Positions 17,192 through 26,018 of a DNA stretch of 64,000 nt are shown one piece after another. The DNA is taken from contig JACKLX010000014.1 of NCBI GenBank assembly GCA_024235695.1, forward strand, positions 1-64,000, in the 5' to 3' direction. The stretch's first letter is position 1. Every line of letters starts with the position of its first letter. Source of the stretch: Accumulibacter sp. Lineage in GTDB: Bacteria > Pseudomonadota > Gammaproteobacteria > Burkholderiales > Rhodocyclaceae. Position numbers and translations under genes: made by a program. The notes under the pieces are model-generated. The model was not told the origin of the DNA and made no database searches. It saw only the letters and a list, made by a program, of their open reading frames with translations.

Positions 17192-17550
17192 CGCCAACGC
17201 CCGGGGGCTGCTGCCGCCGTGCTCGCCGGAGCGGCCCGGCAGGCCGCCGGCGGCCGTCGCGTTGCGTCGCTTGTCGTTTCCTGCGCTGCTTTGCGGGCAG
17301 CGGCTCGCGCGATTTCAGGGTTCAGTCCGAATTGCGCATCCAGGCAAGAAAATATTCGCATTTTCGGGCACTTGCGGCGAAAAACCCTGTTTTTTGTGCC
17401 CCTTTGGACGCTTCTTGGACTACAATTTGCGAAGCTTTTGCGGACTCGCTGAAGCGCCATGCGACGGGTTGTTGCGGCTGTCGCTGGGGTGCTGCTCATG
17501 CGGGTTGTTCGTTTTTTTCAGCTTTTCTTATCAACGATAGCGGAGGACAA
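17192..17550. other. Intergenic region upstream of the phosphate transport genes
   Basis: No gene seen. AT-rich patches near 17340-17440 stand out from the GC-rich background and probably carry the promoter. A TACAAT lies near 17430, preceded by two TTGGAC hexamers. No convincing pair of Pho-box repeats was seen, so control by phosphate starvation is not supported by what I can read. Confidence 0.4.
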
Positions 17551-18231
17551 ATGTTATCCACCAATCCGATGGCGGCCTTGTTCGGCAAGTCGCCTTTCAA
17601 GCCGATGCAGAAGCACATGCGCATCGTGACCGAGTGTGTCGCCGAGGTTCCGGTACTGTTCAGTGCCCTGATCGAGCAAGACTGGGCGCAGGTCGAAGCG
17701 CAGAAAGACAAGATTTTCGTCAAGGAAGGCGAGGCCGACGCGCTCAAGAACGACCTGCGCGACCACCTGCCGAGAAGCATGCTGCTGGCCGTAGACCGGC
17801 GTGACCTGCTGGAACTCCTGGCCATGCAGGACGCGATCGCCGATACCGCGCAAGATATCGCCGGCCTGCTGGTCGAGCGCAAGATGGAAGTGCCGCCGGG
17901 AATGGCCGAGCCGCTGATGCGCTTCGTGAACCGTTGCACGGAAACCTGCGAACAGGCGCACAAGATCATCGAGGAACTCGACGAATTGCTCGAGACGGGT
18001 TTTCGCGGCCGCGACGTCGACCGGGTCAATGCGATGGTCCTCGAACTGGGCCAGATGGAAAGCGATACCGACCTGATGGGCATCGCCCTCAGCGGCGTCC
18101 TTTTCGCCCAGGAAGACAGCGTCAAGCCGGTGTCGGTAATGTTCTGGTACCAGTTGATCCAGTGGATCGGCAATCTGGCCGACAACGCCGAGAAAGTCGG
18201 CGACCGGCTGCGTCTGCTGATCGCTCGCTGA
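17551..18231 (+). CDS. DUF47 / PhoU-like accessory protein (TIGR00153 type)
   Basis: A 226-residue all-helical protein of the DUF47 family, related to PhoU. MAALFGKSPFKPMQKHM at the start, the metal-binding-like acidic helices (DAIADTAQDIAGLL, IIEELDELLETGF) and the closing NLADNAEKVGDRLRLLIAR are typical. Members sit next to Pit transporters and are thought to modulate them. Here pitA follows about 110 bp later. GGAGG at 17542-17546 fixes the ATG. A longer upstream frame is spurious. Confidence 0.9.
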   Translation: MLSTNPMAALFGKSPFKPMQKHMRIVTECVAEVPVLFSALIEQDWAQVEAQKDKIFVKEGEADALKNDLRDHLPRSMLLAVDRRDLLELLAMQDAIADTAQDIAGLLVERKMEVPPGMAEPLMRFVNRCTETCEQAHKIIEELDELLETGFRGRDVDRVNAMVLELGQMESDTDLMGIALSGVLFAQEDSVKPVSVMFWYQLIQWIGNLADNAEKVGDRLRLLIAR

Positions 18232-18340
18232 ACGCTGCAGGTCGCGAGAGTGGGCAAAGCCCTTCTCCAGCCCGGTCTTTCAGCAAACGGGTCTTCCGTT
18301 CGCGTGTTCACTAGAAAACTTTACCGTTAAGGGTTGCAAG

Positions 18341-19603
18341 ATGGAAATTATTCAGCAACATCAAACTATCTTCCTGATCATGGCCTTTGGCTTCGGCCTC
18401 TACATGACCTGGGGAATCGGCGCCAACGACGTCGCCAACGCCATGGGTACCTCGGTCGGCTCGGGAGCGCTGACCGTCAAACAGGCGATCGTCGTCGCGG
18501 CGATCATGGAGTTTGCCGGCGCGTATCTGGCCGGTGGCGCGGTGGCCTCAACGATCTCGAAAGGGATCATCGACGGCAAGCTCTTCGAGCCGGTGCCGCA
18601 TCTACTGGTGTTCGGGATGCTGGCGGCGCTGCTCGCCGCTGCCGTCTGGCTGATGCTCGCCACCATGCGCGGCTGGCCGGTGTCCACCACGCACTCGATC
18701 GTCGGCGCCGTCGTCGGCGTCGGTGTTGCGGCGCTTGGCATGGACGCGGTGCAGTGGGACAAACTCGGCGAAATCGTCGCCAGCTGGTTCGTCTCGCCGG
18801 TCCTCGGCGGTATCGTCGCCCTGATCCTGACGTTGAGCATTCGCAAACTGATCCTCAACACCGAGGATCCGATCAGCCAGGCGCGCAAATGGGGGCCGAT
18901 GTACGCCTTCCTGGTTGGCTGGCTGGTGTCGCTGGTGACCATCACCAAGGGCCTCAAGCACATCAAGATCCACTTGAGCGACGTGGAGGGGCAGATCCTC
19001 GCGCTGGTGATCGGCGTCGCCCTGGCGATCGTCGCCAAGCTGATGATGAACCGCATCAAGACCGACGACCGCGCCGACAAGGACTTCCATTACGCCAGCG
19101 TCGAGAAGCTGTTCATCCCGTTGATGGTGTTCACCGGCGCGGCGATGGCTTTCGCGCACGGTTCGAACGACGTCGCCAACGGTATCGGCCCGATGGCCGC
19201 GGTCGTCCAGCTGATCGAAACCGGCGCGGTGTCGTCGAAGTCGGCGGTGACGCCGTTCATGCTGTTCCTCGGCGGCATCGGTATCGTCATCGGTCTCGCG
19301 ACTTATGGCTACAAGGTGATGGGCACCATCGGCAGCAAGATCACCGAGCTGACGCCGACGCGTGGCTATGCCGCAACCATCGCCGCGTCGTTCGTCGTCG
19401 TGGTAGCGTCGGGTCTCGGTCTGCCGGTGTCGACCACGCACATCGCGGTGGGTGCGGTGATGGGTGTCGGACTGGCGCGCGGTATCGGCGCACTCGACCT
19501 GCGGGTGATCGGCGGCATCATCCTCTCGTGGTTCATCACCGTGCCGGTCGGGGCGATCCTGGCGGCGATCATTTTCTACATCCTGCGAGCGATTTTCAGC
19601 TAG
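18341..19603 (+). CDS. pitA: Low-affinity inorganic phosphate transporter
   Basis: A 420-residue Pit-family permease taking up metal-phosphate with protons. The two inverted signature repeats are present: GIGANDVANAMGTSVGSGAL near the N-terminus and AHGSNDVANGIGPMAAV in the second half, each followed by PVSTTHSIVGAVVGVG / PVSTTHIAVGAVMGVG. It forms a unit with the DUF47 gene. In polyphosphate-accumulating bacteria Pit carries the bulk of phosphate flux in aerobic uptake and anaerobic release, so this gene is probably central to the organism's lifestyle (inference). Confidence 0.95.
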   Translation: MEIIQQHQTIFLIMAFGFGLYMTWGIGANDVANAMGTSVGSGALTVKQAIVVAAIMEFAGAYLAGGAVASTISKGIIDGKLFEPVPHLLVFGMLAALLAAAVWLMLATMRGWPVSTTHSIVGAVVGVGVAALGMDAVQWDKLGEIVASWFVSPVLGGIVALILTLSIRKLILNTEDPISQARKWGPMYAFLVGWLVSLVTITKGLKHIKIHLSDVEGQILALVIGVALAIVAKLMMNRIKTDDRADKDFHYASVEKLFIPLMVFTGAAMAFAHGSNDVANGIGPMAAVVQLIETGAVSSKSAVTPFMLFLGGIGIVIGLATYGYKVMGTIGSKITELTPTRGYAATIAASFVVVVASGLGLPVSTTHIAVGAVMGVGLARGIGALDLRVIGGIILSWFITVPVGAILAAIIFYILRAIFS

Positions 19604-19623
19604 GCTGACGGTCTTCGCTGACC

Positions 19624-19659
19624 AGCGGCGCCTCCTCGCGGGGCGCCGCTTGTTCTTCT
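19624..19659 (+). terminator. Probable terminator after pitA
   Basis: A perfect 9-bp stem AGCGGCGCC (19624-19632) / GGCGCCGCT (19642-19650) is followed by T-rich TGTTCTTCT. It lies 20 bases past the pitA stop and would partly insulate the next gene. Confidence 0.65.
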
Positions 19660-19689
19660 GCCGACTGACCATGCTCTGACGGTTCGACC

Positions 19690-21951
19690 ATGCCGGATCT
19701 GCCTACCCAAGCTGTGGATTCCCTGCACGCCATCAAGGGAATCAAGTTTCCAGCCAACGTCCGGTTTCGCCAGATTCTGGTGACCGGCCCACCCGGTGCC
19801 GGCAAGAGCACCCTGATCAGGCGTCTTGGCGGCTGGTCGGAAGAAGGTTATCTCGACATCAGCCGGAAGTACTGGTGGCGTTCGGAAATGCTCTCGGTAA
19901 GGCCGCGAGAGATTCATCTGGGTCTTCCTTTCACGGGTCTGAGCAACGCCCTGTCGGTCTATGATCCAGAGTTCCTGGTTCAGGATCCGTGGCCGCAGGT
20001 CGATCTTGCGCGCATCGCCCTGCCGCCCCGGCAGCTCTTCTTCCTTTCCGTCGACTGGTATCGGCGCTACGTTTTCGAATTCCTGCTGCCGCCGCCAGAA
20101 CTGGTCTTCGAGCGCCGCTCGGCGCGTGCCCGGCACAACACGCACCCGGTCGACGCGCAGTTGAGTCTCGAGATCTGTGCCGCGCAGACAGCGGCTTTTC
20201 GCCAGGTCGCCGAGTATCTGCACGAGAAAGGGTTCTACGTCTATGTTCGTGACGGAATCGAAAGCGCTCCGCAACGCTTTGTCGATTCCGCCGGAATCGA
20301 GGTGGGTACCGCCAGGCGCCGCCGTCGTTTCACGCTGGCCAACGTGCTGGCGCGGCTGAAGGCGATTTCGGCCAGATTGGGCTTTGGTGTCGGCCGCCAC
20401 CTCAAGCTGCGGGATGCGTATCGTCTTGGCGACACCAAGGTGCGGGTGACGCTCGACGGGCGACCGATCGAGATCACCCTCGGCCTCGACGAAAAGCGCC
20501 TTCGCCTGTATCCCGAAACGCGACTCGATGAACGCGGCAATCCGGTCAAGGTCGGCAGCTTCATCATCGTCGATCCCGAGACCCATCTTCGCCAACTCGG
20601 CGGTTTCCTGCGCCTGACTTCGAAGAGCTGGCTGGTTCTTGGTTCGGACGACCCGGTTCAGCAAGCCATCTTCAATTACCCGTCGGCGGTCGACGGCCAC
20701 CACCTCGCCGTGATCTATGGCCGCGATGGCCTGGTGTTTCGCAACCTGAGCGACGCCGGCACGACCATCGCGCCGATCGTCGAGGAAGCCCGGGTAGTGC
20801 GCCTGAACCGCTTGCGGCGGCTGCGCGATCGTCGCCGGTCGCGCAACGCCGACGTCGCCGTGGCCAACCTGTTGGCCAGCAGCAAGGCGATCCGCATGGG
20901 CCGCTTGCGGCGACTGCGCGACATTTTCGGCGGGCCGATCGAGCTGTTGCCAAGAGATGAGGCGCTGCAGCTGATTCAGAAGGTCAATCGACTGATGCCG
21001 AACGAGGCCTATCGCGCCAGGGACGACAGGGACCTCCCCGGGGGATTGCTGACCTTGCCGCGGTCGTTGACGCCGATCATCCTCGCCGATCTGCACGCCC
21101 AGGTCGACAATCTGCTGACGGTGTTGAGCCAGAATGCTTTTCTCGAAGCGCTTGAGGACGGTAATGCGGCGCTGGTGATCCTCGGCGATGCCGTGCATTG
21201 CGAGGTCGACGGGCAACTGCGGGCGATGGAGAGCTCGATGCTGATGATGGATCTCATCTTCCGGCTCAAGCTGCGCTTTCCCGAGCAGGTGTTCTATGTC
21301 CGCGGCAATCACGACTCGTTCTCGGAGGAACTCGCCAAGGAAGGGGTCCCGCAGGGCTTGCTGTGGGCCAGGGAGCTCAGCGAGCTACGTGGCGCGGTGT
21401 ATCAGAAGGCGATGGGCGAGTTCTACCGGCTGTTGCCCTACGTCGTCATCTCGCCCGACTTCTTGGCCTGCCACGCCGCTGCGCCGAAATCCAAGGTGAC
21501 CCGCAAGATGTTGGTGAACATCCATCAGTATCCGACACTGATCCTGGAACTGATCAACAACCGCCTGCAGCGCGCCAGTCGCCCGCAGGGCTACAGCCGG
21601 CGCGACGTCAGACACTTCCGCAAACGGTTGAACCTTGATCCCGAAACGCCGTTCATCGTTGGCCACACGCCGATCGACCGGGAGGATACGCTGTGGCCGA
21701 ACGTCGATGGCATTGACCACCACCACGTCCTGTTCAGCGCCAATCCCCGCCATGTGGGCGTCATCACGCGCGTTGGCGAGACGATGGTTCCGCTGACCTA
21801 TGCGGTAGACAAATTGACGCCGATCATCAATGCCCTGGAGGCCGAGCAGCCGGTTGTCGCCAGGGCGGCGTCGACTGCCGGCGAGGCGCCAGACGACGTG
21901 CCGGCCACGATCGCGGCCGCGCCGCTGAGCAGGCTGCAGCGTGGCGCGTAG
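19690..21951 (+). CDS. P-loop / FHA-like / calcineurin-type phosphatase fusion
   Basis: A 753-residue protein in three parts. Residues about 20-200 form a P-loop domain (TGPPGAGKST at 32-41) with DISRKYWWRSEML downstream. A middle section (about 240-370) has strand-rich sequence with VDGHHLAVIYGRDGLVFRNL and DAGTTIAPI, resembling a degenerate FHA domain. The C-terminal metallophosphoesterase shows ADLHAQ, LGDAVH, VRGNHDS, CHAA and VGHTPIDRE, the PPP/calcineurin metal ligands. Related proteins exist in other proteobacteria, but I know of no assigned role. The ATP-binding and phosphatase parts suggest a phosphate- or nucleotide-signalling enzyme. It follows pitA. Confidence 0.8.
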   Translation: MPDLPTQAVDSLHAIKGIKFPANVRFRQILVTGPPGAGKSTLIRRLGGWSEEGYLDISRKYWWRSEMLSVRPREIHLGLPFTGLSNALSVYDPEFLVQDPWPQVDLARIALPPRQLFFLSVDWYRRYVFEFLLPPPELVFERRSARARHNTHPVDAQLSLEICAAQTAAFRQVAEYLHEKGFYVYVRDGIESAPQRFVDSAGIEVGTARRRRRFTLANVLARLKAISARLGFGVGRHLKLRDAYRLGDTKVRVTLDGRPIEITLGLDEKRLRLYPETRLDERGNPVKVGSFIIVDPETHLRQLGGFLRLTSKSWLVLGSDDPVQQAIFNYPSAVDGHHLAVIYGRDGLVFRNLSDAGTTIAPIVEEARVVRLNRLRRLRDRRRSRNADVAVANLLASSKAIRMGRLRRLRDIFGGPIELLPRDEALQLIQKVNRLMPNEAYRARDDRDLPGGLLTLPRSLTPIILADLHAQVDNLLTVLSQNAFLEALEDGNAALVILGDAVHCEVDGQLRAMESSMLMMDLIFRLKLRFPEQVFYVRGNHDSFSEELAKEGVPQGLLWARELSELRGAVYQKAMGEFYRLLPYVVISPDFLACHAAAPKSKVTRKMLVNIHQYPTLILELINNRLQRASRPQGYSRRDVRHFRKRLNLDPETPFIVGHTPIDREDTLWPNVDGIDHHHVLFSANPRHVGVITRVGETMVPLTYAVDKLTPIINALEAEQPVVARAASTAGEAPDDVPATIAAAPLSRLQRGA

Positions 21952-21986
21952 TTCGTGGCTCTCGACGACGGAGGATGGTCATCGGC

Positions 21987-22232
21987 ATGACCGCTGAGCC
22001 GCCGCTTGCCGCGATCGAGGAGTCCAAGCTGGAACCGCGTGTTACCGAGGTCGAAGTCAGGCTGACGTTGACCGAGGACCTGGTGGAGGCGCTCAATCTG
22101 ACCGTCTATCGACAACAGCAGCAGATCGAGTCGCTGCAGCAGCAACTGCGCCAGCTCTACCAGCAACTGCAAGACATCCCCGCGGCGACCGAAAAACGCA
22201 CGCCGCGCGACGAGATGCCGCCGCACTACTGA
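21987..22232 (+). CDS. slyX: SlyX family coiled-coil protein
   Basis: An 81-residue protein matching SlyX: VTEVEVRLTLTEDLVEALN, then a Gln-rich coiled coil (YRQQQQIESLQQQLRQLYQQ) and the conserved PPHY ending. Function is unknown; enterobacterial slyX lies beside slyD. The ATG at 21987 is preferred over the one at 21975 because GGAGG at 21970-21974 would overlap the earlier start. It follows the phosphatase gene by 35 bp, probably in the same transcript. Confidence 0.88.
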   Translation: MTAEPPLAAIEESKLEPRVTEVEVRLTLTEDLVEALNLTVYRQQQQIESLQQQLRQLYQQLQDIPAATEKRTPRDEMPPHY

Positions 22233-22478
22233 ATTGCCGCAGCGCTGCTGGTCGGCGCCGTCGGCATTGGCGAGGCGCCGTTTCCGGCGCTTTCGCTGCC
22301 CTTCACGCCGCGCCGCCGGCCGCGCGAAGGCGGCCAGCGATCGTCTCTTGAGGCGTCCTCGACAGCTTTGCCGCTTTCTTCCAAATTCTTGTCAGCCGTG
22401 TCAACCGCTACCTCAGGCGAGCGTTATGCGCTCCATGGGTGGGAAGCAAACAAGATACCTTCGACAGGAGAAGAACAA

Positions 22479-22763
22479 ATGGGAAGCCTGAGCACAGAGT
22501 CCTTTGACCAGTTCCTTGATTCACTCAAGCAGGCTGGCGTTGAAATCAGCAACGAGCGCGAGTTGCGTGAACGCCTCGCCGAAGCGCAGCGCTGGCGCTT
22601 TGCTTTCGCCACCCTCGCCGCCAACGGTCGGCAGTTGGGCATTCGCTTCCAGGACACCGGTTGTGGTGTCAACGAGGCCGACATCCACCGCGCCTTTACC
22701 CGCTTCCAGTTTCCGGAAAACCTCGAGACCCGGTTCGCCGCCAGCCTGCGGGCCGATCACTGA
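22479..22763 (+). CDS. Small soluble protein, unknown
   Basis: A 94-residue acidic protein (FDQFLDSLKQAGVEISNERE, then LAEAQRWRFAFATLAANGRQ and a C-terminal HRAFTRFQFPENLETRFAAS). I do not recognise a family. Support for a real gene: AGGAG eight bases before the ATG, an AT-richer leader, and a strong intrinsic terminator 84 bases past the stop, which makes it a monocistronic unit. No signal peptide or membrane segment. Confidence 0.65.
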   Translation: MGSLSTESFDQFLDSLKQAGVEISNERELRERLAEAQRWRFAFATLAANGRQLGIRFQDTGCGVNEADIHRAFTRFQFPENLETRFAASLRADH

Positions 22764-22844
22764 GCACCCGCTGGTCGCCTGCAGGCCGAGACCAGCATTC
22801 CCGGGTCCACCGATCCTTGGGTGACTCCGGGGTGTCGGGGAACC

Positions 22845-22873
22845 AAGAGGCTCGCTTCACGGCGAGCCTCTTT
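22845..22873 (+). terminator. Intrinsic terminator
   Basis: GAGGCTCGC (22847-22855) pairs perfectly with GCGAGCCTC (22862-22870), flanked by AA and TTT. It ends the small-protein transcript. Confidence 0.8.
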
Positions 22874-23036
22874 CCACTTTCAGGCGAGGCGCGGCCATCG
22901 CGCCCGCCGCTTCGCAGACGCTGGCGGCAGCCAGCGAGCTGCCTGAAACAGCGTTTTTCCGAGTGCCAGCCTGACTCCGCGCAACTGGCCTGCAAGCGTG
23001 TTGGACGACGACTGCGGCGTGAGTCATAATGTCGCC

Positions 23037-23408
23037 ATGAACGAGTCCCCTCCCCAGGATCCGCGCCGTCGGCTCCGTGAACTTCTCGCCATTCCGGAGC
23101 GTGATCGCACTGATCCGCAATGGGATGAAATCATCGAGCTCGAGATTACCCTCGCTCCGGGAAACCGCGAGTCCGAGCGCCCCTCGGACCGGCAACCCGG
23201 CCAGCCGGAGCGGCGCCAGGTGGCTCCCGGTCGTCGGCCGGAGCAGCAGCGCAAGAGTGGTAACCGGCCTTCAGGCCCGCGGCCCGATCAGCGGTCACCG
23301 GCGGCGAGGAGCGACGGCAACGCCGAGCCGTCGGCCGATTCAAGACCTGTGCCCAAGCGGCACGGTCGCCGGCCCAGGCGTCCGCCCGAAACCCCCAGCG
23401 ACGGCTGA
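23037..23408 (+). CDS. Small Arg/Pro-rich protein, unknown
   Basis: A 123-residue protein with an ordered acidic N-terminus (DPRRRLRELLAIPERDRTDP, then QWDEIIELEITLAPGN) and a long disordered Arg/Pro/Ser-rich tail. The N-terminal motif seems conserved in Rhodocyclaceae small proteins, from memory; the tail is not. The ATG at 23037 is chosen because the upstream extension is not protein-like. Convergent with the NosD-like gene. No function known. Confidence 0.55.
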   Translation: MNESPPQDPRRRLRELLAIPERDRTDPQWDEIIELEITLAPGNRESERPSDRQPGQPERRQVAPGRRPEQQRKSGNRPSGPRPDQRSPAARSDGNAEPSADSRPVPKRHGRRPRRPPETPSDG

Positions 23409-23466
23409 GCGTCACGCAGCTCACACGTCTCACACCTTGTCCATGGTATGACGATCGCGTGTCGTC

Positions 23467-24717
23467 TCAGGGTTTGTCGTTGACCCTGTGGCCGCGGTCG
23501 ACGTCATGGGCGCGCGGTTGCGGGTCCCGCAATAGCAGCCGCGGCGAGGCGAAGGGCGCCAGACGTTCGAGGAAATCGAGCAGCTCGAGCACCGGCGAGC
23601 TACGGAAGAACCTGGCCATCGGCGTTTCAATCCAGATGCGGTCGGCGTAGGCCCAGATTTCGTAGGGCGTGTCGCCGACGCCGTCATCGTCGCGATCGAA
23701 GCCCTCGTAGTTGTCCCAGTAGTTTCCACGCCAGGTGTTGTCATCGACCTGGCCGCTCTCGCCGACCAGTGCTTGCCAGAGGTTGTGTTCGAAGCGGTTG
23801 CGCAGGACCAGATGACCGCTACGCTCGCCGTAGAAGCTGACGCCGACGAAATTGTGCGCGATGCGATTGTCGATCACCGCGATACGATTGATCGGGTGCG
23901 TTGGCGAGTCGGACAGCAGGCCAACGGCGCAATGAATGATTTCGTTGCCGTGGACCAGTGTGCTGCCGCTTTCCTTGAGCGCTATGCCGGCGCCGCTGGC
24001 GTCGATGGCATGCATGATCTGGTTGTGGCGGATGATCACGCCGTCGGAGTTGAGCGTCGTGATGCCGGTCGAGTTGTCGGTGAAGACGTTCTGCTCGACC
24101 AGCGTCCGGTGCGCGAAAAGCAGGTTCAGTGCGCGACGGCTGTCACGGACGTGATTTCCGACGAAGCGGTTGTACAGGGAGTTGCTGACCGTGATATCGC
24201 GGATCCGCTCGATGTCGTTGCCTTCGATACGGTTGTGGGCGCTGTACCAGAGGCGGATGCCGTCGCCGCGGTCAGCCGGATCCTCGCCCCGCGAACGGAT
24301 CCGGTTGCCGCCGATGCGGTTGTTGTTCGACCCCTGCAGAGTGACCCCGAACAGGACATCGTCGATGACGTTGTCTTCAATCAGGTTGTCGCTGCCGTTC
24401 TCGATCAACAGGCCGGAATCGAGGCCGTCGTGCGAGTCTCCCGAGTGTGTCAGGCGGAGTCGGCGCAAGGTCACCGCACTGGCCCGCACGGTCACCACCG
24501 TGCCTTTGCCGCCACCGTCGATGGTGACCCGGTTCCTGCCGTCGATGACCATCGATCGACTGATCACGACCGGTCCGGCGTAGCTTCCCGGTGGCGCATC
24601 GAGAGTGCCGCCGGTCGGCGTGACGTCAATCCAGGCTTGCAGCGAAGGTAGCTCGGTCACGGCGCGCAGCGGCGTCGAGTACAGCGACAGCGACAGCGTC
24701 GCGGCAACAAGCCGCAT
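23467..24717 (-). CDS. nosD: NosD-like periplasmic beta-helix protein
   Basis: A 416-residue protein with an N-terminal signal peptide (MRLVAATLSLSLYSTPLRA) and at least ten right-handed beta-helix turns (repeated N-x-I-x-x-N patterns such as DNLIEDNVI, NNRIGGNRI, HNRIEGNDI). The C-terminal GNYWDNYEGFDRDDDGVGDT followed by PYEIW is typical of NosD, the copper-site maturation factor of nitrous oxide reductase. No other nos genes are in this window, so it is either a displaced copy or a NosD-like protein with another client. ATG at 24717 chosen for the signal peptide. Confidence 0.8.
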   Translation of the reverse strand: MRLVAATLSLSLYSTPLRAVTELPSLQAWIDVTPTGGTLDAPPGSYAGPVVISRSMVIDGRNRVTIDGGGKGTVVTVRASAVTLRRLRLTHSGDSHDGLDSGLLIENGSDNLIEDNVIDDVLFGVTLQGSNNNRIGGNRIRSRGEDPADRGDGIRLWYSAHNRIEGNDIERIRDITVSNSLYNRFVGNHVRDSRRALNLLFAHRTLVEQNVFTDNSTGITTLNSDGVIIRHNQIMHAIDASGAGIALKESGSTLVHGNEIIHCAVGLLSDSPTHPINRIAVIDNRIAHNFVGVSFYGERSGHLVLRNRFEHNLWQALVGESGQVDDNTWRGNYWDNYEGFDRDDDGVGDTPYEIWAYADRIWIETPMARFFRSSPVLELLDFLERLAPFASPRLLLRDPQPRAHDVDRGHRVNDKP

Positions 24718-24755
24718 GCCGACGACCGGTGCCCGCAACGGCCGAGTCCGGAAAG

Positions 24756-25475
24756 TCAGCCGCTGCTCTCGGAGCGTAGCCACAGGCACTTGCCCTTGCT
24801 CGCTTTCTCGATGGCGGTCAGCACCTGCTGATGCTCGGCGATTTCTTCCTGGCTGGCGCGTTTGACCTGCAGCGCCCGGCGCGGTCCGGCGGACGACATC
24901 TTGCGCGCGGTCTCGGCCCGGCTGGCGTGGTCATCGCCGAGCTCGATGATCAGGCTCTCCTGGCCGCGGGTCATCGCCAGATACACCTCGGCAAGAATCT
25001 CGGCATCGAGCAGGGCGCCGTGCAGCGTGCGGTGCGAGTTGTCGACACCGTAGCGTTCGCACAAGGCGTTGAGGTTGTTCTTCTTGCCGGGGTGGAGATC
25101 CTTGGCCAGGCGCAGGGTGTCACGGACGGCGTGGCAAACGGTATCGACCGGCGCCATGTCGAGCAAGGCCAGTTCGGCGTTGAGGAATCCGACGTCAAAA
25201 GCGGCGTTGTGGATGACCAGTTCGGCACCGCGCACGAAATCGAGGAACTCGGCGGCAACGTCGGCGAAACGCGGCTTGTCGCGAAGAAACTCGCGGCTGA
25301 TCCCATGCACCGACAGCGCGCCGGCGTCGATGTCGCGTTCCGGGTTCAGGTAACGGTGAAAATGGCGATTGGTCAGCCGCCGGTTGAGCATCTCGACGCC
25401 GGCGATTTCGATGATCCGATGGCCGAGCTTGTGCTCCAGGCCGGTGGTTTCAGTATCGAGAAAGATCTGGCGCAT
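24756..25475 (-). CDS. dnaQ: DNA polymerase III epsilon subunit (proofreading exonuclease)
   Basis: A 239-residue DEDDh exonuclease. The first metal site is D7/E9 in IFLDTETTGLE, the second Asp is in ELVIHNAAFDVGFL, and the closing His-Asp pair is in HGALLDAEILAEVY. The C-terminal extension after about residue 190 would contact the alpha subunit. It is transcribed just after rnhA, the usual rnhA-dnaQ neighbourhood. It removes misincorporated bases during replication. Confidence 0.95.
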   Translation of the reverse strand: MRQIFLDTETTGLEHKLGHRIIEIAGVEMLNRRLTNRHFHRYLNPERDIDAGALSVHGISREFLRDKPRFADVAAEFLDFVRGAELVIHNAAFDVGFLNAELALLDMAPVDTVCHAVRDTLRLAKDLHPGKKNNLNALCERYGVDNSHRTLHGALLDAEILAEVYLAMTRGQESLIIELGDDHASRAETARKMSSAGPRRALQVKRASQEEIAEHQQVLTAIEKASKGKCLWLRSESSG

Positions 25476-25538
25476 GCATGCTTTCGCAGGTTGGCGGCGG
25501 CTGGTGGCCGCCGGGATGGCCGAGTGAGTGGCGTGCGA

Positions 25539-26018
25539 TCAACGACTTGCCGCCGGTTTCAGAGGAGCGGCGGCGCGCGCCAGCTCGTCCATGCCGCGGT
25601 TGGCCAGCGCGTCGGCGCGCTCGTTGCCGGCCTGCCCGGCATGGCCCTTGACCCAGAACCACTGGATCTGGTGCCGGCCGGCGACTTCGTCGAGGCGTTG
25701 CCAGAGGTCGGCGTTCTTGACCGGCTTCTTGTCGGCCGTGCGCCAGCCGTTGCGCTTCCAGTTGTGAATCCAGGCGCTGATTCCTTTTTGCACGTATTGC
25801 GAATCGGTATGGAGGTGCACCGTCGCCGGTCTGCTGAGTGCCTCGAGGGCGCAAATGGCGGCCATCAGTTCCATGCGGTTGTTGGTGGAATTCGCTTCGC
25901 CGCCCCACAGTTCCTTTTGCCGGTCGCCGAACTGCAGCAGCGCTCCCCAGCCGCCGGGCCCGGGATTGCCGCGACAGCCGCCGTCGGCGTGGATGGTCAC
26001 TACGGGTCGATCATTCAT
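25539..26018 (-). CDS. rnhA: Ribonuclease HI
   Basis: A 159-residue RNase HI degrading RNA in RNA-DNA hybrids. The active-site residues are in [16 protein letters not shown] (Asp), [10 protein letters not shown] (Glu), [11 protein letters not shown] (Asp) and the C-terminal [12 protein letters not shown] (His/Asp region). The start overlaps the end of the methyltransferase gene by eight bases, so methyltransferase-rnhA-dnaQ form one transcript. Confidence 0.95.
   Translation of the reverse strand: MNDRPVVTIHADGGCRGNPGPGGWGALLQFGDRQKELWGGEANSTNNRMELMAAICALEALSRPATVHLHTDSQYVQKGISAWIHNWKRNGWRTADKKPVKNADLWQRLDEVAGRHQIQWFWVKGHAGQAGNERADALANRGMDELARAAAPLKPAASR

Noticed and set aside
17200-17550. 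Pho box upstream of the DUF47-pitA genes
   Set aside because: I could not find two properly spaced CTGTCAT-like repeats; only partial AT-rich matches are present.
19600-21312. A 570-codon minus-strand frame
   Set aside because: Antisense to the P-loop/phosphatase gene, whose motifs are clear. No start signal or family pattern.
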